From contig NZ_JAHYCB010000008.1 in assembly GCF_019430945.1 (NCBI RefSeq), forward strand, positions 62,001-126,000: a stretch of DNA of 64,000 nt, given 5' to 3'. The DNA comes from Neorhizobium populisoli (GTDB lineage: Bacteria > Pseudomonadota > Alphaproteobacteria > Rhizobiales > Rhizobiaceae). Made by a program: the position numbers and the translations under genes. The notes beneath the pieces were generated by a model, which made no database searches, was not told where the DNA came from, and saw only the letters and a list, made by a program, of their open reading frames with translations. Below, piece by piece: positions 44,058 to 52,602 of the stretch; position 1 is the stretch's first letter, and every line of letters begins with the position of its first letter.

Positions 44058-47000
44058 GGTTCGCTCATTTCTTTGTAGACCGGCCGATCTTCGCATCGGT
44101 CCTATCCATCGTGTTGCTCATCGTCGGCGGGCTCGCATATTTCCAGCTTCCCGCCGCGCAATATCCGGAGATCGCCCCGCCGACAATCGTTGTGCGTACT
44201 GCGTATCCGGGCGCCGATGCCGAGACGATCGCGACGACTGTGGCGACGCCGATCGAGCAGGAAATCAACGGCGTCGAAGACATGCTCTACATGTCTTCTT
44301 ACTCAACCGCCGACGGCTCGATGGCGCTGACCATCACCTTCAAGCTCGGCACCGACCTCGACAAGGCGCAGGTCCTCGTCCAGAACCGCGTGGCAATCGC
44401 CGAACCGCGGCTTCCCGAGGAAGTGCGCCGTATCGGCATTACTACGGCGAAGAGCTCGCCCGACCTGATGATGGTCGTGCACCTCCTGTCGCCGAATTCG
44501 CGTTACGACCAGCTCTACGTCTCCAATTACGCCCGCAGCCGCATCCGCGATACGCTGGTGCGTCTTGATGGCGTCGGCGACGTCATTATCTTCGGCGAAC
44601 GCGAATATTCGCTGCGCATCTGGCTCGATCCGGAAAAGCTCTCGGCCTACGGCATGACGTCAAGCGATGTCGTCCAGGCGCTACGCGATCAAAACGTTCA
44701 GGTTTCCGGCGGCTCGATCGGCGGGCCGCCAACCTCGGGCACCAATGCCTTCCAATATACGGTCACGACCGAAGGCCGTTTCTCCGATGCCCGTCAGTTC
44801 CGCTACGTCATCGTCAAGGCGACGGACAGCGGGCGCCTCGTGCAGCTGCAGGATATTGCCCGCATCGAGCTCGGCGCCAAAGACTACGTCACCAACAGCT
44901 ACCTGAACGGCAAGCCTGCCGTCGCGCTCGGCATCTTCTCCCGCCCCGGCACCAATGCGCTGGCGGCGGCGGCCTCGATCAAACAGGCGATGGAGACCGC
45001 CAAGCAGGATTTCCCGGACGGCCTCTCCTACGACATCGTCTACAATCCGACGGAGTTCATCGCGGAATCGATCAACGAGGTTTACAAGACGATTGCCGAA
45101 GCAGCGATCCTGGTTGCCCTCGTCGTGTTGATCTTCCTGCAGTCCTGGCGTACCGCGATCATCCCGATCGTTGCCATTCCGGTCTCGCTGATCGGCACCT
45201 TCGCCTTCCTGCTCGCCTTCGGCTTCTCACTCAATATGCTGACGCTATTCGGCCTGGTGCTGGCGATCGGCATCGTGGTCGACGACGCGATTGTCGTGGT
45301 TGAGAACGTCGAGCGAAACCTCGCCAGAGGCATGAGCCCGCGCGAGGCGGCGCATGTGACGATGGACGAAGTCGGAACCGCCGTCCTTGCCATCTCGCTG
45401 GTGCTGATCGCCGTCTTCGTGCCGACAGCCTTCATTCCGGGCATTTCCGGCCAGTTCTACCGGCAATTCGCCGTCACCATCTCGGTGGCAACGGCAATCT
45501 CGGCCTTGAACTCGCTGACCCTGTCGCCGGCGCTTGCTGCCATCGTGCTGAAACCGCATGACGCACATCACAGGCCTAGAAACCCTGTCTCGCGTGTCGG
45601 CAATGCGCTCGCCAACGGCTTTAACCGTGGCTTCGACAAGATGAGCGCCGGCTATTCCTGGGTGGTCAGCCGCCTGGTCCGCACCTGGACTGCGATAGGT
45701 GTCGCCCTCTTCATCTTCGCCGGATTGCTGGGCCTCACTTATTACATGGGCAATATCGTGCCGCGCGGCTTCGTGCCGGTCCTGGATCAGGGCTATGCGA
45801 TCGTCGTTGTGCAGCTGCCTGACGGTGCCTCACTTGCCCGCACCGATGCCGTCGTGCAGCGTGCCTCCGAGATCATCCGCAACACGCCTGGTGTCAAGAA
45901 CGCCGTTGCCTTCTCCGGCTTTAGCGGCGCGACCTTCACTAATGCCTCGAATGCCGGCGTGGTCTTCGCCGCATTCGACACATTCGAGAACCGCCTGGAG
46001 CATCACCAGAATGCAGGCCAGATCATTGGCCAGCTCTATGGCGGCCTGCAGAGCATCCAGGAGGCCTTCATCATCGCCATCCCGCCGCCGCCGATCTCAG
46101 GCATCGGCAATGCCGGCGGCTTTAAAATGCAGCTGGTGGACCGTGAGGGCTCGGACATGCGCCGGGTTCTTGGTGCCGCCTACCAGATCATGGGCAAGGC
46201 CAACCAGACAGCAGGACTTACCGGTGTCTTCACGACCTTTTCAGCCTCCAGCCCACAATATTTCCTGGAGATCGACCGCGACAAGGCGCGCGCCCTCAAC
46301 GTACCGATCCCCAATATCTTCGATACACTATCGATCAACCTCGGTACGTCCTACGTCAACGACTTCAACGCCTTCGGCCGCGTCTATCAGGTCCGCGCGC
46401 AGGCTGATCAGCAATACCGCGTCGAGCGTGACAACATTCTGGCTCTGAAGGTTCGCTCTGCGACCGGGGCACTGGTGCCGCTCGGCACGCTGGTCGAGAT
46501 CAAGGACACGTCAGGCCCCTCGCTCGTCCAGCATTATAATATGTATGTCTCGGTGCCGCTGCAGGGCAATGCCGCCCCCGGCGTCTCGACCGGCAGTGCC
46601 CTCAACACCATGGAGGGTGTGGCCAAGAGCATCCTTCCCGCGGGCACCACCTTCGAATGGACCGAACTCGCTTTCCAGGAAAAGAACACCGGCAACACGG
46701 CGATCTATATCTTTGCGCTCTCGGTGATCTTCGTGTTCCTCGCGCTTTCGGCCCAGTATGAAAGCTGGGTGCTGCCGCTGGCGATCATCCTGATCGTCCC
46801 GCTCGCCATCCTCGCCGCGCTCACCGGAGTGCATCTGCGTGGAATGGACAACAATATCCTGACGCAGATCGGCCTGATCGTGCTGATCGGCCTGGCGGCC
46901 AAGAACGCCATCCTGATCGTCGAGTTCGCCAGACAGGCGGAGGAGGAAGGCAAGACGGCGATCGAGGCTGCCATCGAGGCCAGCCACCTGCGTCTGCGGC

Positions 47001-47257
47001 CGATCCTAATGACCGCCTTCGCGTTTATTTTCGGCGTCGTGCCGCTGATGATCGCGACCGGCCCCGGCGCGGAAATGCGCCAGTCGCTCGGTACGGCCGT
47101 CTTCTCAGGCATGCTGGGTGTGACGATCTTCGGCTTGTTCCTGACGCCAGTCTTCTACGTGCTGTTGCGCGCTCGCTACCGCAACAAGGCGGTGCCGGTC
47201 GATGCAACGCCGTCGCAGCCCGAGAAGTCGTTCAGTAAATACGGCGACAAAATATGA
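44054..47257 (+). CDS. RND efflux pump, HAE1/AcrB family
   Basis: Inner-membrane proton-driven multidrug transporter of 1067 residues, normal for AcrB/MexB. The N-terminal HFFVDRPIFASVLSIVL, the paired Asp in transmembrane helix 4 (GIVVDDAIVVVENVER), the Lys in helix 10 (LAAKNAILIVEFA) and the SAQYESW segment are all present. Forms the tripartite pump with the adaptor. The regulator at 47323 is convergent on the downstream side and may or may not control it. No frame defect seen. Confidence 0.97.
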   Translation: MRFAHFFVDRPIFASVLSIVLLIVGGLAYFQLPAAQYPEIAPPTIVVRTAYPGADAETIATTVATPIEQEINGVEDMLYMSSYSTADGSMALTITFKLGTDLDKAQVLVQNRVAIAEPRLPEEVRRIGITTAKSSPDLMMVVHLLSPNSRYDQLYVSNYARSRIRDTLVRLDGVGDVIIFGEREYSLRIWLDPEKLSAYGMTSSDVVQALRDQNVQVSGGSIGGPPTSGTNAFQYTVTTEGRFSDARQFRYVIVKATDSGRLVQLQDIARIELGAKDYVTNSYLNGKPAVALGIFSRPGTNALAAAASIKQAMETAKQDFPDGLSYDIVYNPTEFIAESINEVYKTIAEAAILVALVVLIFLQSWRTAIIPIVAIPVSLIGTFAFLLAFGFSLNMLTLFGLVLAIGIVVDDAIVVVENVERNLARGMSPREAAHVTMDEVGTAVLAISLVLIAVFVPTAFIPGISGQFYRQFAVTISVATAISALNSLTLSPALAAIVLKPHDAHHRPRNPVSRVGNALANGFNRGFDKMSAGYSWVVSRLVRTWTAIGVALFIFAGLLGLTYYMGNIVPRGFVPVLDQGYAIVVVQLPDGASLARTDAVVQRASEIIRNTPGVKNAVAFSGFSGATFTNASNAGVVFAAFDTFENRLEHHQNAGQIIGQLYGGLQSIQEAFIIAIPPPPISGIGNAGGFKMQLVDREGSDMRRVLGAAYQIMGKANQTAGLTGVFTTFSASSPQYFLEIDRDKARALNVPIPNIFDTLSINLGTSYVNDFNAFGRVYQVRAQADQQYRVERDNILALKVRSATGALVPLGTLVEIKDTSGPSLVQHYNMYVSVPLQGNAAPGVSTGSALNTMEGVAKSILPAGTTFEWTELAFQEKNTGNTAIYIFALSVIFVFLALSAQYESWVLPLAIILIVPLAILAALTGVHLRGMDNNILTQIGLIVLIGLAAKNAILIVEFARQAEEEGKTAIEAAIEASHLRLRPILMTAFAFIFGVVPLMIATGPGAEMRQSLGTAVFSGMLGVTIFGLFLTPVFYVLLRARYRNKAVPVDATPSQPEKSFSKYGDKI

Positions 47258-47322
47258 TGTCAGCATGAGCAGGCCCGGGAGTTGCCCTTCAACGCCTAAA
47301 GGGGGCAAACTTCAGTGCCGAA

Positions 47323-47778
47323 TTACATCTCACTACGTGCAGCGACATGAAGCCTGCCGCGCAAGCTGTCGATTGTTGATCTCAGGTTGTCGAGGGTCTT
47401 TGCATCCAGCGCAGCCGCTTCGCCGATACATTGCATGACGTCGCCCGCCTGTTTTTGGAGGGCGCGGCCTTTTTCCGTCAAATGCAGAAGCACCTCGCGT
47501 TCGTCCTGCGGGTTGCGTGTTCTGGTGATCAGCTCGGCAGCGTTCAGTCGCTTGAGCAAAGGTGTCAGCGTGCTGGAATCCAGAAAGAGTGTCTTCCCCA
47601 GTTCCTTGACGTTTTGACCATCGCGGTTCCAGAGCGACACCATGACCAGATATTGCGGGTAGGTGAGGCCGAGCTTGTCAAGCAGGGGTCGGTAAAGCTG
47701 GGTGAATGCATGGCTCGCGGAATAGAGGGAAAAGCAGAGCATTCCGTCGACTCCGAAATTATCGTCTGGCTTCTTCAT
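47323..47778 (-). CDS. MarR-family redox regulator, OhrR-like
   Basis: A 151-residue regulator. ATG at 47778 follows GGAG six bases upstream. The N-terminal MLCFSLYSASHAFTQLYRPL carries the Cys (residue 15) that senses organic peroxide in OhrR, and LGLTYPQYLVMVSLW with the winged helix VKELGKTLFLDSSTLTPLLK is typical. It is divergent from a secreted hydrolase gene, with an inverted repeat between them, so autoregulation and control of that gene are likely. No ohr peroxidase gene is nearby. Confidence 0.9.
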   Translation of the reverse strand: MKKPDDNFGVDGMLCFSLYSASHAFTQLYRPLLDKLGLTYPQYLVMVSLWNRDGQNVKELGKTLFLDSSTLTPLLKRLNAAELITRTRNPQDEREVLLHLTEKGRALQKQAGDVMQCIGEAAALDAKTLDNLRSTIDSLRGRLHVAARSEM

Positions 47779-47801
47779 CACAATCTCCTTCCTCCTTAAA
47801 A

Positions 47802-47873
47802 TAATTTGTGCGCGATCTATTTGCAAGCGGTTGACAATGTGATCTCACGCTCATATGTGTTGTGTACAAATTA
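47802..47873. promoter_or_regulatory. putative OhrR/MarR operator arms
   Basis: TAATTTGTGCGC (47802-47813) and GTGTACAAATTA (47862-47873) are inverted copies with 10 of 12 positions complementary. They lie between the divergent regulator and hydrolase genes. MarR-type regulators often bind two such sites. Assignment rests on position and symmetry only. Confidence 0.5.
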
Positions 47874-47925
47874 ATCGCCAACAAATGATTGGCGCCTGCC
47901 AACCCAACCACGAGAGGATATTGAA

Positions 47926-48693
47926 ATGCTCAAGTTTGCTACCGCCGTCGCCTTTGCCGCCGCTCTGCTGTCCGGCACTGCAATTGCCCAGCCCGCAAAG
48001 CCCACCGTCGTCCTCGTCCATGGCGCCTTTGCCGATTCCTCCAGCTGGAATGGCGTCACGAAGATCCTGCAGAAGGACGGCTACACCGTCGTCGCCGCTG
48101 CCAATCCGCTCCGCAGCGTTGCCGGCGATGCGGCCTATGTCTCCGACATCGTCTCCAGCATCAAAGGACCGGTCGTTCTGGTCGGCCATTCCTATGGTGG
48201 TCAGGTGATCTCGGCTGTCACCAATGGCAAGGACCATATCAAGTCGCTTGTCTATGTTGCAGCCTTTGCTCCGGAAGCTGGCGAAGCCGCCGCCGATCTC
48301 GCCGGCAAGTTCCCGGGCGGCACACTCGGTCAGGCGCTCGCTGCGCCGGTCAAGCTGGCAAATGGCGGTGTCGATCTCTCCATCGACCAGGCGAAGTTTC
48401 ACGACCAGTTTGCGCACGACGTGTCGGTCGATGATGCCGCGTTGATGGCCGCCGGCCAGCGTCCTATCACAGAGGCAGCCTTGACGGAAAAGGCGGGCGC
48501 TCCGGCCTGGAAGACGCTGCCCTCCTACTTCATCTACGGCGACGGCGATAAGAACATCCCCGCACAGGCGCTGGGCTTCATGGCCGAACGAGCAGGCTCT
48601 AAACACACGGTCGTGGTCGAGGGGGCATCCCATGTCGTCATGGTCTCCCAGCCCCAGGCCGTCGCGAACCTGATTGAAGAGGCTGCGAAGTAA
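47926..48693 (+). CDS. secreted alpha/beta hydrolase with Ser nucleophile
   Basis: A 255-residue exported hydrolase. The signal peptide is FATAVAFAAALLSGTAIAQ. The oxyanion region is VVLVHGAFADSSSW, the nucleophile elbow VLVGHSYGGQVIS and the catalytic His lies in VEGASHVVMVSQPQ. The acid is probably in YGDGDKNIP. Families of this type include esterases and AB_hydrolase-1 proteins often regulated by MarR/TetR proteins. Divergent from the OhrR-like gene, so a stress-responsive role is possible. Confidence 0.9.
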   Translation: MLKFATAVAFAAALLSGTAIAQPAKPTVVLVHGAFADSSSWNGVTKILQKDGYTVVAAANPLRSVAGDAAYVSDIVSSIKGPVVLVGHSYGGQVISAVTNGKDHIKSLVYVAAFAPEAGEAAADLAGKFPGGTLGQALAAPVKLANGGVDLSIDQAKFHDQFAHDVSVDDAALMAAGQRPITEAALTEKAGAPAWKTLPSYFIYGDGDKNIPAQALGFMAERAGSKHTVVVEGASHVVMVSQPQAVANLIEEAAK

Positions 48694-48709
48694 AGGCTGA
48701 TATCCGCTA

Positions 48710-48739
48710 AAGGCCGCCGCTTGAAAGGGTGGCGGCCTT
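48710..48739. terminator. 9-bp GC-rich stem-loop after the hydrolase gene
   Basis: AAGGCCGCC and GGCGGCCTT are exact complements around a 12-base loop, 17 bp after the stop. No T-tract on the plus strand, so function is uncertain. Confidence 0.5.
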
Positions 48740-48868
48740 AGCTCAACGGTTTGAAGAGTTTACTTCTCCTATTTGCGCCGCTTTGTGCCTTGAATCTTCG
48801 ATTTCAACCAGGATTTTGGTGACATCGGTAGCTGTTGCACATTCGCGGAAAAGGAGCGGAGATGCTGC

Positions 48869-49018
48869 TTATTTGGCGACAGTGTTGCCTTGGTAATGGG
48901 TGAGGTGGCAACCTGTTTACCGTCCTTCGTGTCGGTTGCCTGCCAGACACCCTTGTCGTCTAGCTTGAGACCCGTCACCGCGCGAGCCGCGTCAGCACAA
49001 TACGCAGAAGGCAGTTTG
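48869..49018 (-). pseudogene. PepSY-like small periplasmic protein remnant, frameshifted
   Basis: On the minus strand, CADAARAVTGLKLDDKGVWQ and TDTKDGKQV are typical of the C-terminal half of small PepSY-domain proteins. After KQVATS the frame changes, and the expected ending HYQGNTVAK with a stop at 48869-48871 is in another frame. The signal peptide and first half are missing; the unknown gene at 49027 takes their place. Confidence 0.65.
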
Positions 49019-49026
49019 GGGCGCTC

Positions 49027-49647
49027 CTATCTGAGCAGACCATCGATGTCGAAATCGTCCCAGCCGCGCAATTTCGTGGCGGCGTCAGCAGTCCGCTCAG
49101 GTTTGACGGTACTCGCCTGTTTCAATGATCGAGCCAGCTTTGCCTTGTGAGCTGCCCGCCTTCGGTTCTCCACCTTTGTTGCTGCATCCTCTTCCCGCCA
49201 TAAGTCTGCGGAACCTCGATCGAGTAGGTCGACGACTACCTTGGGATCGTAGACGTGAAACGTGATCTTCTTGGCGCGCCCTCGAAGGTTGACGGTCCGC
49301 GTCCCCGCGCTCGGAAGGCGACCATCGCCCAACCAACGGTGGCGCTCGCTTGCCTTGATCGACAGAATGTCTTCGATTTCGTGCGGTATGATCGGCAAGC
49401 GTTCAATGTCCTGAAGGACGATTGTGACGATCGCGGACGCTGCTTTAAACTCGGCTTTCTCTTCGGCAGGCATAGCCAAAGTCAATTCAACTGCATCGAG
49501 TTCAAGCGATTTCCTGGAGTCTATCGGTAGCCTGGCGCGAATCTCAAGCAATATGCGCTTTGCCCGCACGGATGACCCGAGCGTAGCTTCGGGCGGGAGG
49601 ATCCAAGTCTTCAGAAGCTCAATACTGCTCATCGCTTTTTTTGCCAT
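49027..49647 (-). CDS. hypothetical protein, unknown family
   Basis: A 206-residue protein from ATG at 49647, preceded by GAGG at short spacing; a TTG three codons upstream is an alternative. I do not recognise a domain. Middle segment RHRWLGDGRLPSAGTRTVNL and KKITFHVYDPKVVVDLLDRG look like a small DNA-binding or regulatory fold (helical start, then strands), and the end is KLRGWDDFDIDGLLR. The Lys/Arg/Ala-rich 150-190 region could be an extended helix. It lies alone, downstream and in the same direction as the LacI gene (172 bp away). Confidence 0.65.
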   Translation of the reverse strand: MAKKAMSSIELLKTWILPPEATLGSSVRAKRILLEIRARLPIDSRKSLELDAVELTLAMPAEEKAEFKAASAIVTIVLQDIERLPIIPHEIEDILSIKASERHRWLGDGRLPSAGTRTVNLRGRAKKITFHVYDPKVVVDLLDRGSADLWREEDAATKVENRRRAAHKAKLARSLKQASTVKPERTADAATKLRGWDDFDIDGLLR

Positions 49648-49819
49648 GGCCCTCAAATGGGTCGGGTAACCGGATGCTTCAACAGGAAAGCGACGGACTC
49701 ACGCCGTCTCACGTTTGGCCGAACGCTTACGCAAACCTGCACTATAGGTGCTGGCGTTTCAGCTGGAAGATGGCCGCATCTGAATGCTGTTATTCTCCGA
49801 ACTGGCCCACCCACGAGGT

Positions 49820-50848
49820 TCACGAATGGCCGGTGGACTGACGCACCACGAGATGCGTTTCAAGCACGTAACGGACATCCCGTACCGCCCGCGACTGCAT
49901 CATCTCAAGCAACAAGGAAACAGCGACCCGGCCGGCTTCCGTTGAGCGGTTGGACACGGATGTCAGTGCGGGATAGGTCACCGCACCGAGAACATCGTCG
50001 CAGCCAACCAGACTGAAGGCGCCAGGTACGGAGACATTTTTCTCCGCGAGGCCCGCTAGCACGCCCTGTGCTGTCAGATCGTCGAAAGCAACCGCAGCCG
50101 TTGCGCCCGTTGCAAGGATCGCACCAACGGCAGTTCGACCGGAATTGTAGCTCGCCGTCACCGCAGGCACCGTTTCGACAGTCACCTCGAACCCGGCAGC
50201 GGCACTGCGTATCGCGGTCCGCCGCTGCTTGTTCGACCAGGAATTCGAAGGACCGCTGATATAGACAATTTTACGGTGGCCGAGCTTGGCAAGATGCTCG
50301 ACCGCTTGCCGCACACCGGATCCGCTATCGATCAGCACACGGGGAATGCCATCGATATCGCGGTTGATCAGGATCAATGGCATTTGCCCGGCATGGGCAC
50401 GGATACGCTCGTCGGAAAGGCGGGATGAGGCGAGAACCAGACCTTCAACCTGACCGGCGAAACGACCGACAAGCTTATCCTCCTGTTTCGGATTTTCCTC
50501 TGTGTTTCCAAGGAAGATGCAAAAGTCCGAACGATCCGCTTCAAGCTGGGCAGCCTGGATAAGAGGTGGGAAGAACGGGTTGGCAATATCGGGCACGATG
50601 AGCCCGATATTGCCATGGCGGCCGGTACTCAGCGCGCGGGCGGTATAATTGGGAACGTAGCCCAGCGCTTCCGCAACCTTCATGATCCGTTCGACAGTCT
50701 CCGGCAACAGCATATCGGGACGGGTGAACGCACGCGAGACGCTGGAACGCGCCACGCCGGCCGCATCCGCGACCTGGCTGATGGTAACGCCCTTGGCACG
50801 CTTGATCATGATGTCAGAAAACTCTCGGTTCTTGGCTTCGCTTATCAT
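49820..50848 (-). CDS. LacI-family transcriptional regulator
   Basis: A 342-residue repressor from ATG at 50848; 50809 is a shorter alternative and the frame is open to 51040 through the operator. The HTH is VTISQVADAAGVARSSVSRA, the hinge YTARALSTGRHGNIGLIVPD and the periplasmic-binding-like domain includes LILINRDIDGIPRVLIDSG and FSLVGCDDVLGAVTYPALTS. It is divergent from the amino-sugar operon. A perfect 16-bp palindrome of the LacI type lies 53 bp upstream of the start and again before the downstream importer genes. It should respond to a sugar or sugar phosphate of that pathway. Confidence 0.92.
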   Translation of the reverse strand: MISEAKNREFSDIMIKRAKGVTISQVADAAGVARSSVSRAFTRPDMLLPETVERIMKVAEALGYVPNYTARALSTGRHGNIGLIVPDIANPFFPPLIQAAQLEADRSDFCIFLGNTEENPKQEDKLVGRFAGQVEGLVLASSRLSDERIRAHAGQMPLILINRDIDGIPRVLIDSGSGVRQAVEHLAKLGHRKIVYISGPSNSWSNKQRRTAIRSAAAGFEVTVETVPAVTASYNSGRTAVGAILATGATAAVAFDDLTAQGVLAGLAEKNVSVPGAFSLVGCDDVLGAVTYPALTSVSNRSTEAGRVAVSLLLEMMQSRAVRDVRYVLETHLVVRQSTGHS

Positions 50849-50895
50849 GAAGTCCGCCGCCTCATCAATCGAAGCACAAACTGGCATTCGTCCGC

Positions 50896-50916
50896 TTGAC
50901 ATGCAACCGGTTGCAT
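50896..50916 (+). promoter_or_regulatory. LacI operator overlapping the -35 of the nagB-like operon
   Basis: ATGCAACCGGTTGCAT at 50901-50916 is a perfect 16-bp palindrome with the central CG of LacI-family operators. The -35 hexamer TTGACA (50896-50901) shares its last A. Binding would block RNA polymerase. A near-identical arrangement is at 55039-55059. No good -10 box at 17 bp is apparent. Confidence 0.82.
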
Positions 50917-51026
50917 GAAAGTCTTTCGTTAACAAGAACACGGGGAACTGCAACGGATGCGGCCATGCAATATGGTTCTGCGCCAAGGGTTTCCGTATGG
51001 GAAAGTCCCCCGGACATGGAGACCAC

Positions 51027-51815
51027 ATGAGCCTTGCCACCCCTCTTCGCCCTTCGCCGAATACCCGGCGGACTTTTGACCGGCTCGTCGTCGAAAGCTT
51101 TGCCTCGCGGGCTGAAATGGGGGCGGCAGCGGCAGCAGATGTCGCAGCGGCTCTCGCAGAGCGACTGGCGACACGGCCTCACGTTCGCATGGTCTTTGCA
51201 GCGGCTCCGAGCCAGGCAGATATGCTGGCAGCACTCGCTGCCATGCCAGGTCTCGATTGGAGCCGGGTCACTGCCTTTCATATGGATGAATATATCGGTC
51301 TCGACGCCGCGTCGCCTGCGCGGTTTGCGAACTGGCTCGATGCGCATGTCTTTAAAAAACTGCCGTTCGCAGCCGTGCATCGCATGACGCCGGAGCCGGA
51401 TGCCGAAGCCGAAGTCGCTCGTTATGCGGCACTCATGAACGAGGCGCCGATCGATTTTATCTGCCTTGGCATCGGCGTGAACGGGCACATCGCCTTCAAC
51501 GACCCACCGGTCGCGGACTTCAGCGATCCGCTGGACGTGAAAATCGTCGAACTGGATGATATCTGCCGGCAGCAGCAGGTCGATGACGACTGCTTCCCGG
51601 ATCTGGCTTCGGTGCCTCATCACGCGGTAACGCTGACCGTCCCTCGATTGATGCGTGCCGATCGTCTTTTCTGCGTCGTTCCGGGCGCGATCAAGCGTGA
51701 TGCCGTTCATAATACGCTTTATGGGCCGCTCAGCATCGATTGCCCCGCCAGCATTCTGCGCAATCACGAGGCCTGCACCCTCTATATCGACAAGGACTCC
51801 GATCCCGATGCCTGA
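51027..51815 (+). CDS. glucosamine-6-phosphate deaminase-like protein (NagB family)
   Basis: A 262-residue sugar-phosphate isomerase/deaminase. ATG at 51027 has GGAGA upstream. The active-site segment AFHMDEYIGL (general base Asp) and GIGVNGHIAFNDPP (catalytic His) are present. In the latter, Asn and Asp stand where E. coli NagB has Asp and Glu; Asn is also found in Gram-positive NagB, while FNDP for FNEP is less usual. It may act on a different amino-sugar phosphate. First gene of a four-gene operon; overlaps the SIS gene by 8 bp. Confidence 0.88.
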   Translation: MSLATPLRPSPNTRRTFDRLVVESFASRAEMGAAAAADVAAALAERLATRPHVRMVFAAAPSQADMLAALAAMPGLDWSRVTAFHMDEYIGLDAASPARFANWLDAHVFKKLPFAAVHRMTPEPDAEAEVARYAALMNEAPIDFICLGIGVNGHIAFNDPPVADFSDPLDVKIVELDDICRQQQVDDDCFPDLASVPHHAVTLTVPRLMRADRLFCVVPGAIKRDAVHNTLYGPLSIDCPASILRNHEACTLYIDKDSDPDA

Positions 51816-52602
51816 GATCCCTGTACCCGAGACCAAAATCATCGATGCAGACGCGCTCTGCGAAGGTTATCTCGCCTCGACGCAAACCCTGATGCGCCGG
51901 GTTCTGGAGGAAGAAAAGGCACCGCTTGACCAGGCCGCGTCCAGGCTTGCTGATCAGGTGGCCGCCGACCGACTGGTGCATATCTACGGTCCCGGCGGTC
52001 ATTCCAACCTTGCCTCTCAGGAAGTCTTCTTCCGTGCCGGCGGGCTGATGCATATCAGCGCCATTCTCGACGAAGGCACGCTTCTGTCCAACGGCGCGCT
52101 GCGTTCTATGGCGATCGAGCGCACGCCGGGTTACGGCAAGGTGGTGATATCAAATCAGCGGCTCGGCGAAACCGACCTGCTCATCCTGGTCAATGCCTAT
52201 GGCATCAACGCCGCGCTGATCGATGCGGCTCTGGAAGCAAAACGTCGCGGTGTCTTCCTGATCGGCATCAGTTCGCGCCAGCACGCGGCCAATACCTCGC
52301 CGGACCATCCGGCTCGCCACCCGACCAAGCAAAACCTGCACGACATCGTCGATATCGCCATCGACTGCAAAGTACCGATCGGCGATGCGGTTGTCTCCGT
52401 GCCGGGCATGGGGGAGAACATCGCGGCGATTTCCACCTTCGCCAATGCGTTCACGCTGAACTGCCTGGTCATCCGCACCGTCGCCAAGCTTGTCGAGCGT
52501 GGCGTGGAGCCGCCAGTCTGGCGCAGCGGCAACGCGCCGGGCGGCGACGAGGCGAACGGCCGTTTCATTGCCAATTTCCAGGGACGGGTGAAAGCACTCT
52601 GA
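51808..52602 (+). CDS. SIS-domain sugar isomerase-like protein
   Basis: A 264-residue protein with a SIS fold: RLVHIYGPGGHSNLASQEVF forms the phosphosugar-binding loop, and ETDLLILVNAYGINAALIDA and GVFLIGISSRQHA follow. ATG at 51808 overlaps the deaminase stop by 8 bp. Its length and C-terminus (IANFQGRVKAL) resemble uncharacterised SIS proteins linked to amino-sugar use. It may isomerise or bind a phosphorylated amino sugar made by the importer pathway. Confidence 0.85.
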   Translation: MPEIPVPETKIIDADALCEGYLASTQTLMRRVLEEEKAPLDQAASRLADQVAADRLVHIYGPGGHSNLASQEVFFRAGGLMHISAILDEGTLLSNGALRSMAIERTPGYGKVVISNQRLGETDLLILVNAYGINAALIDAALEAKRRGVFLIGISSRQHAANTSPDHPARHPTKQNLHDIVDIAIDCKVPIGDAVVSVPGMGENIAAISTFANAFTLNCLVIRTVAKLVERGVEPPVWRSGNAPGGDEANGRFIANFQGRVKAL

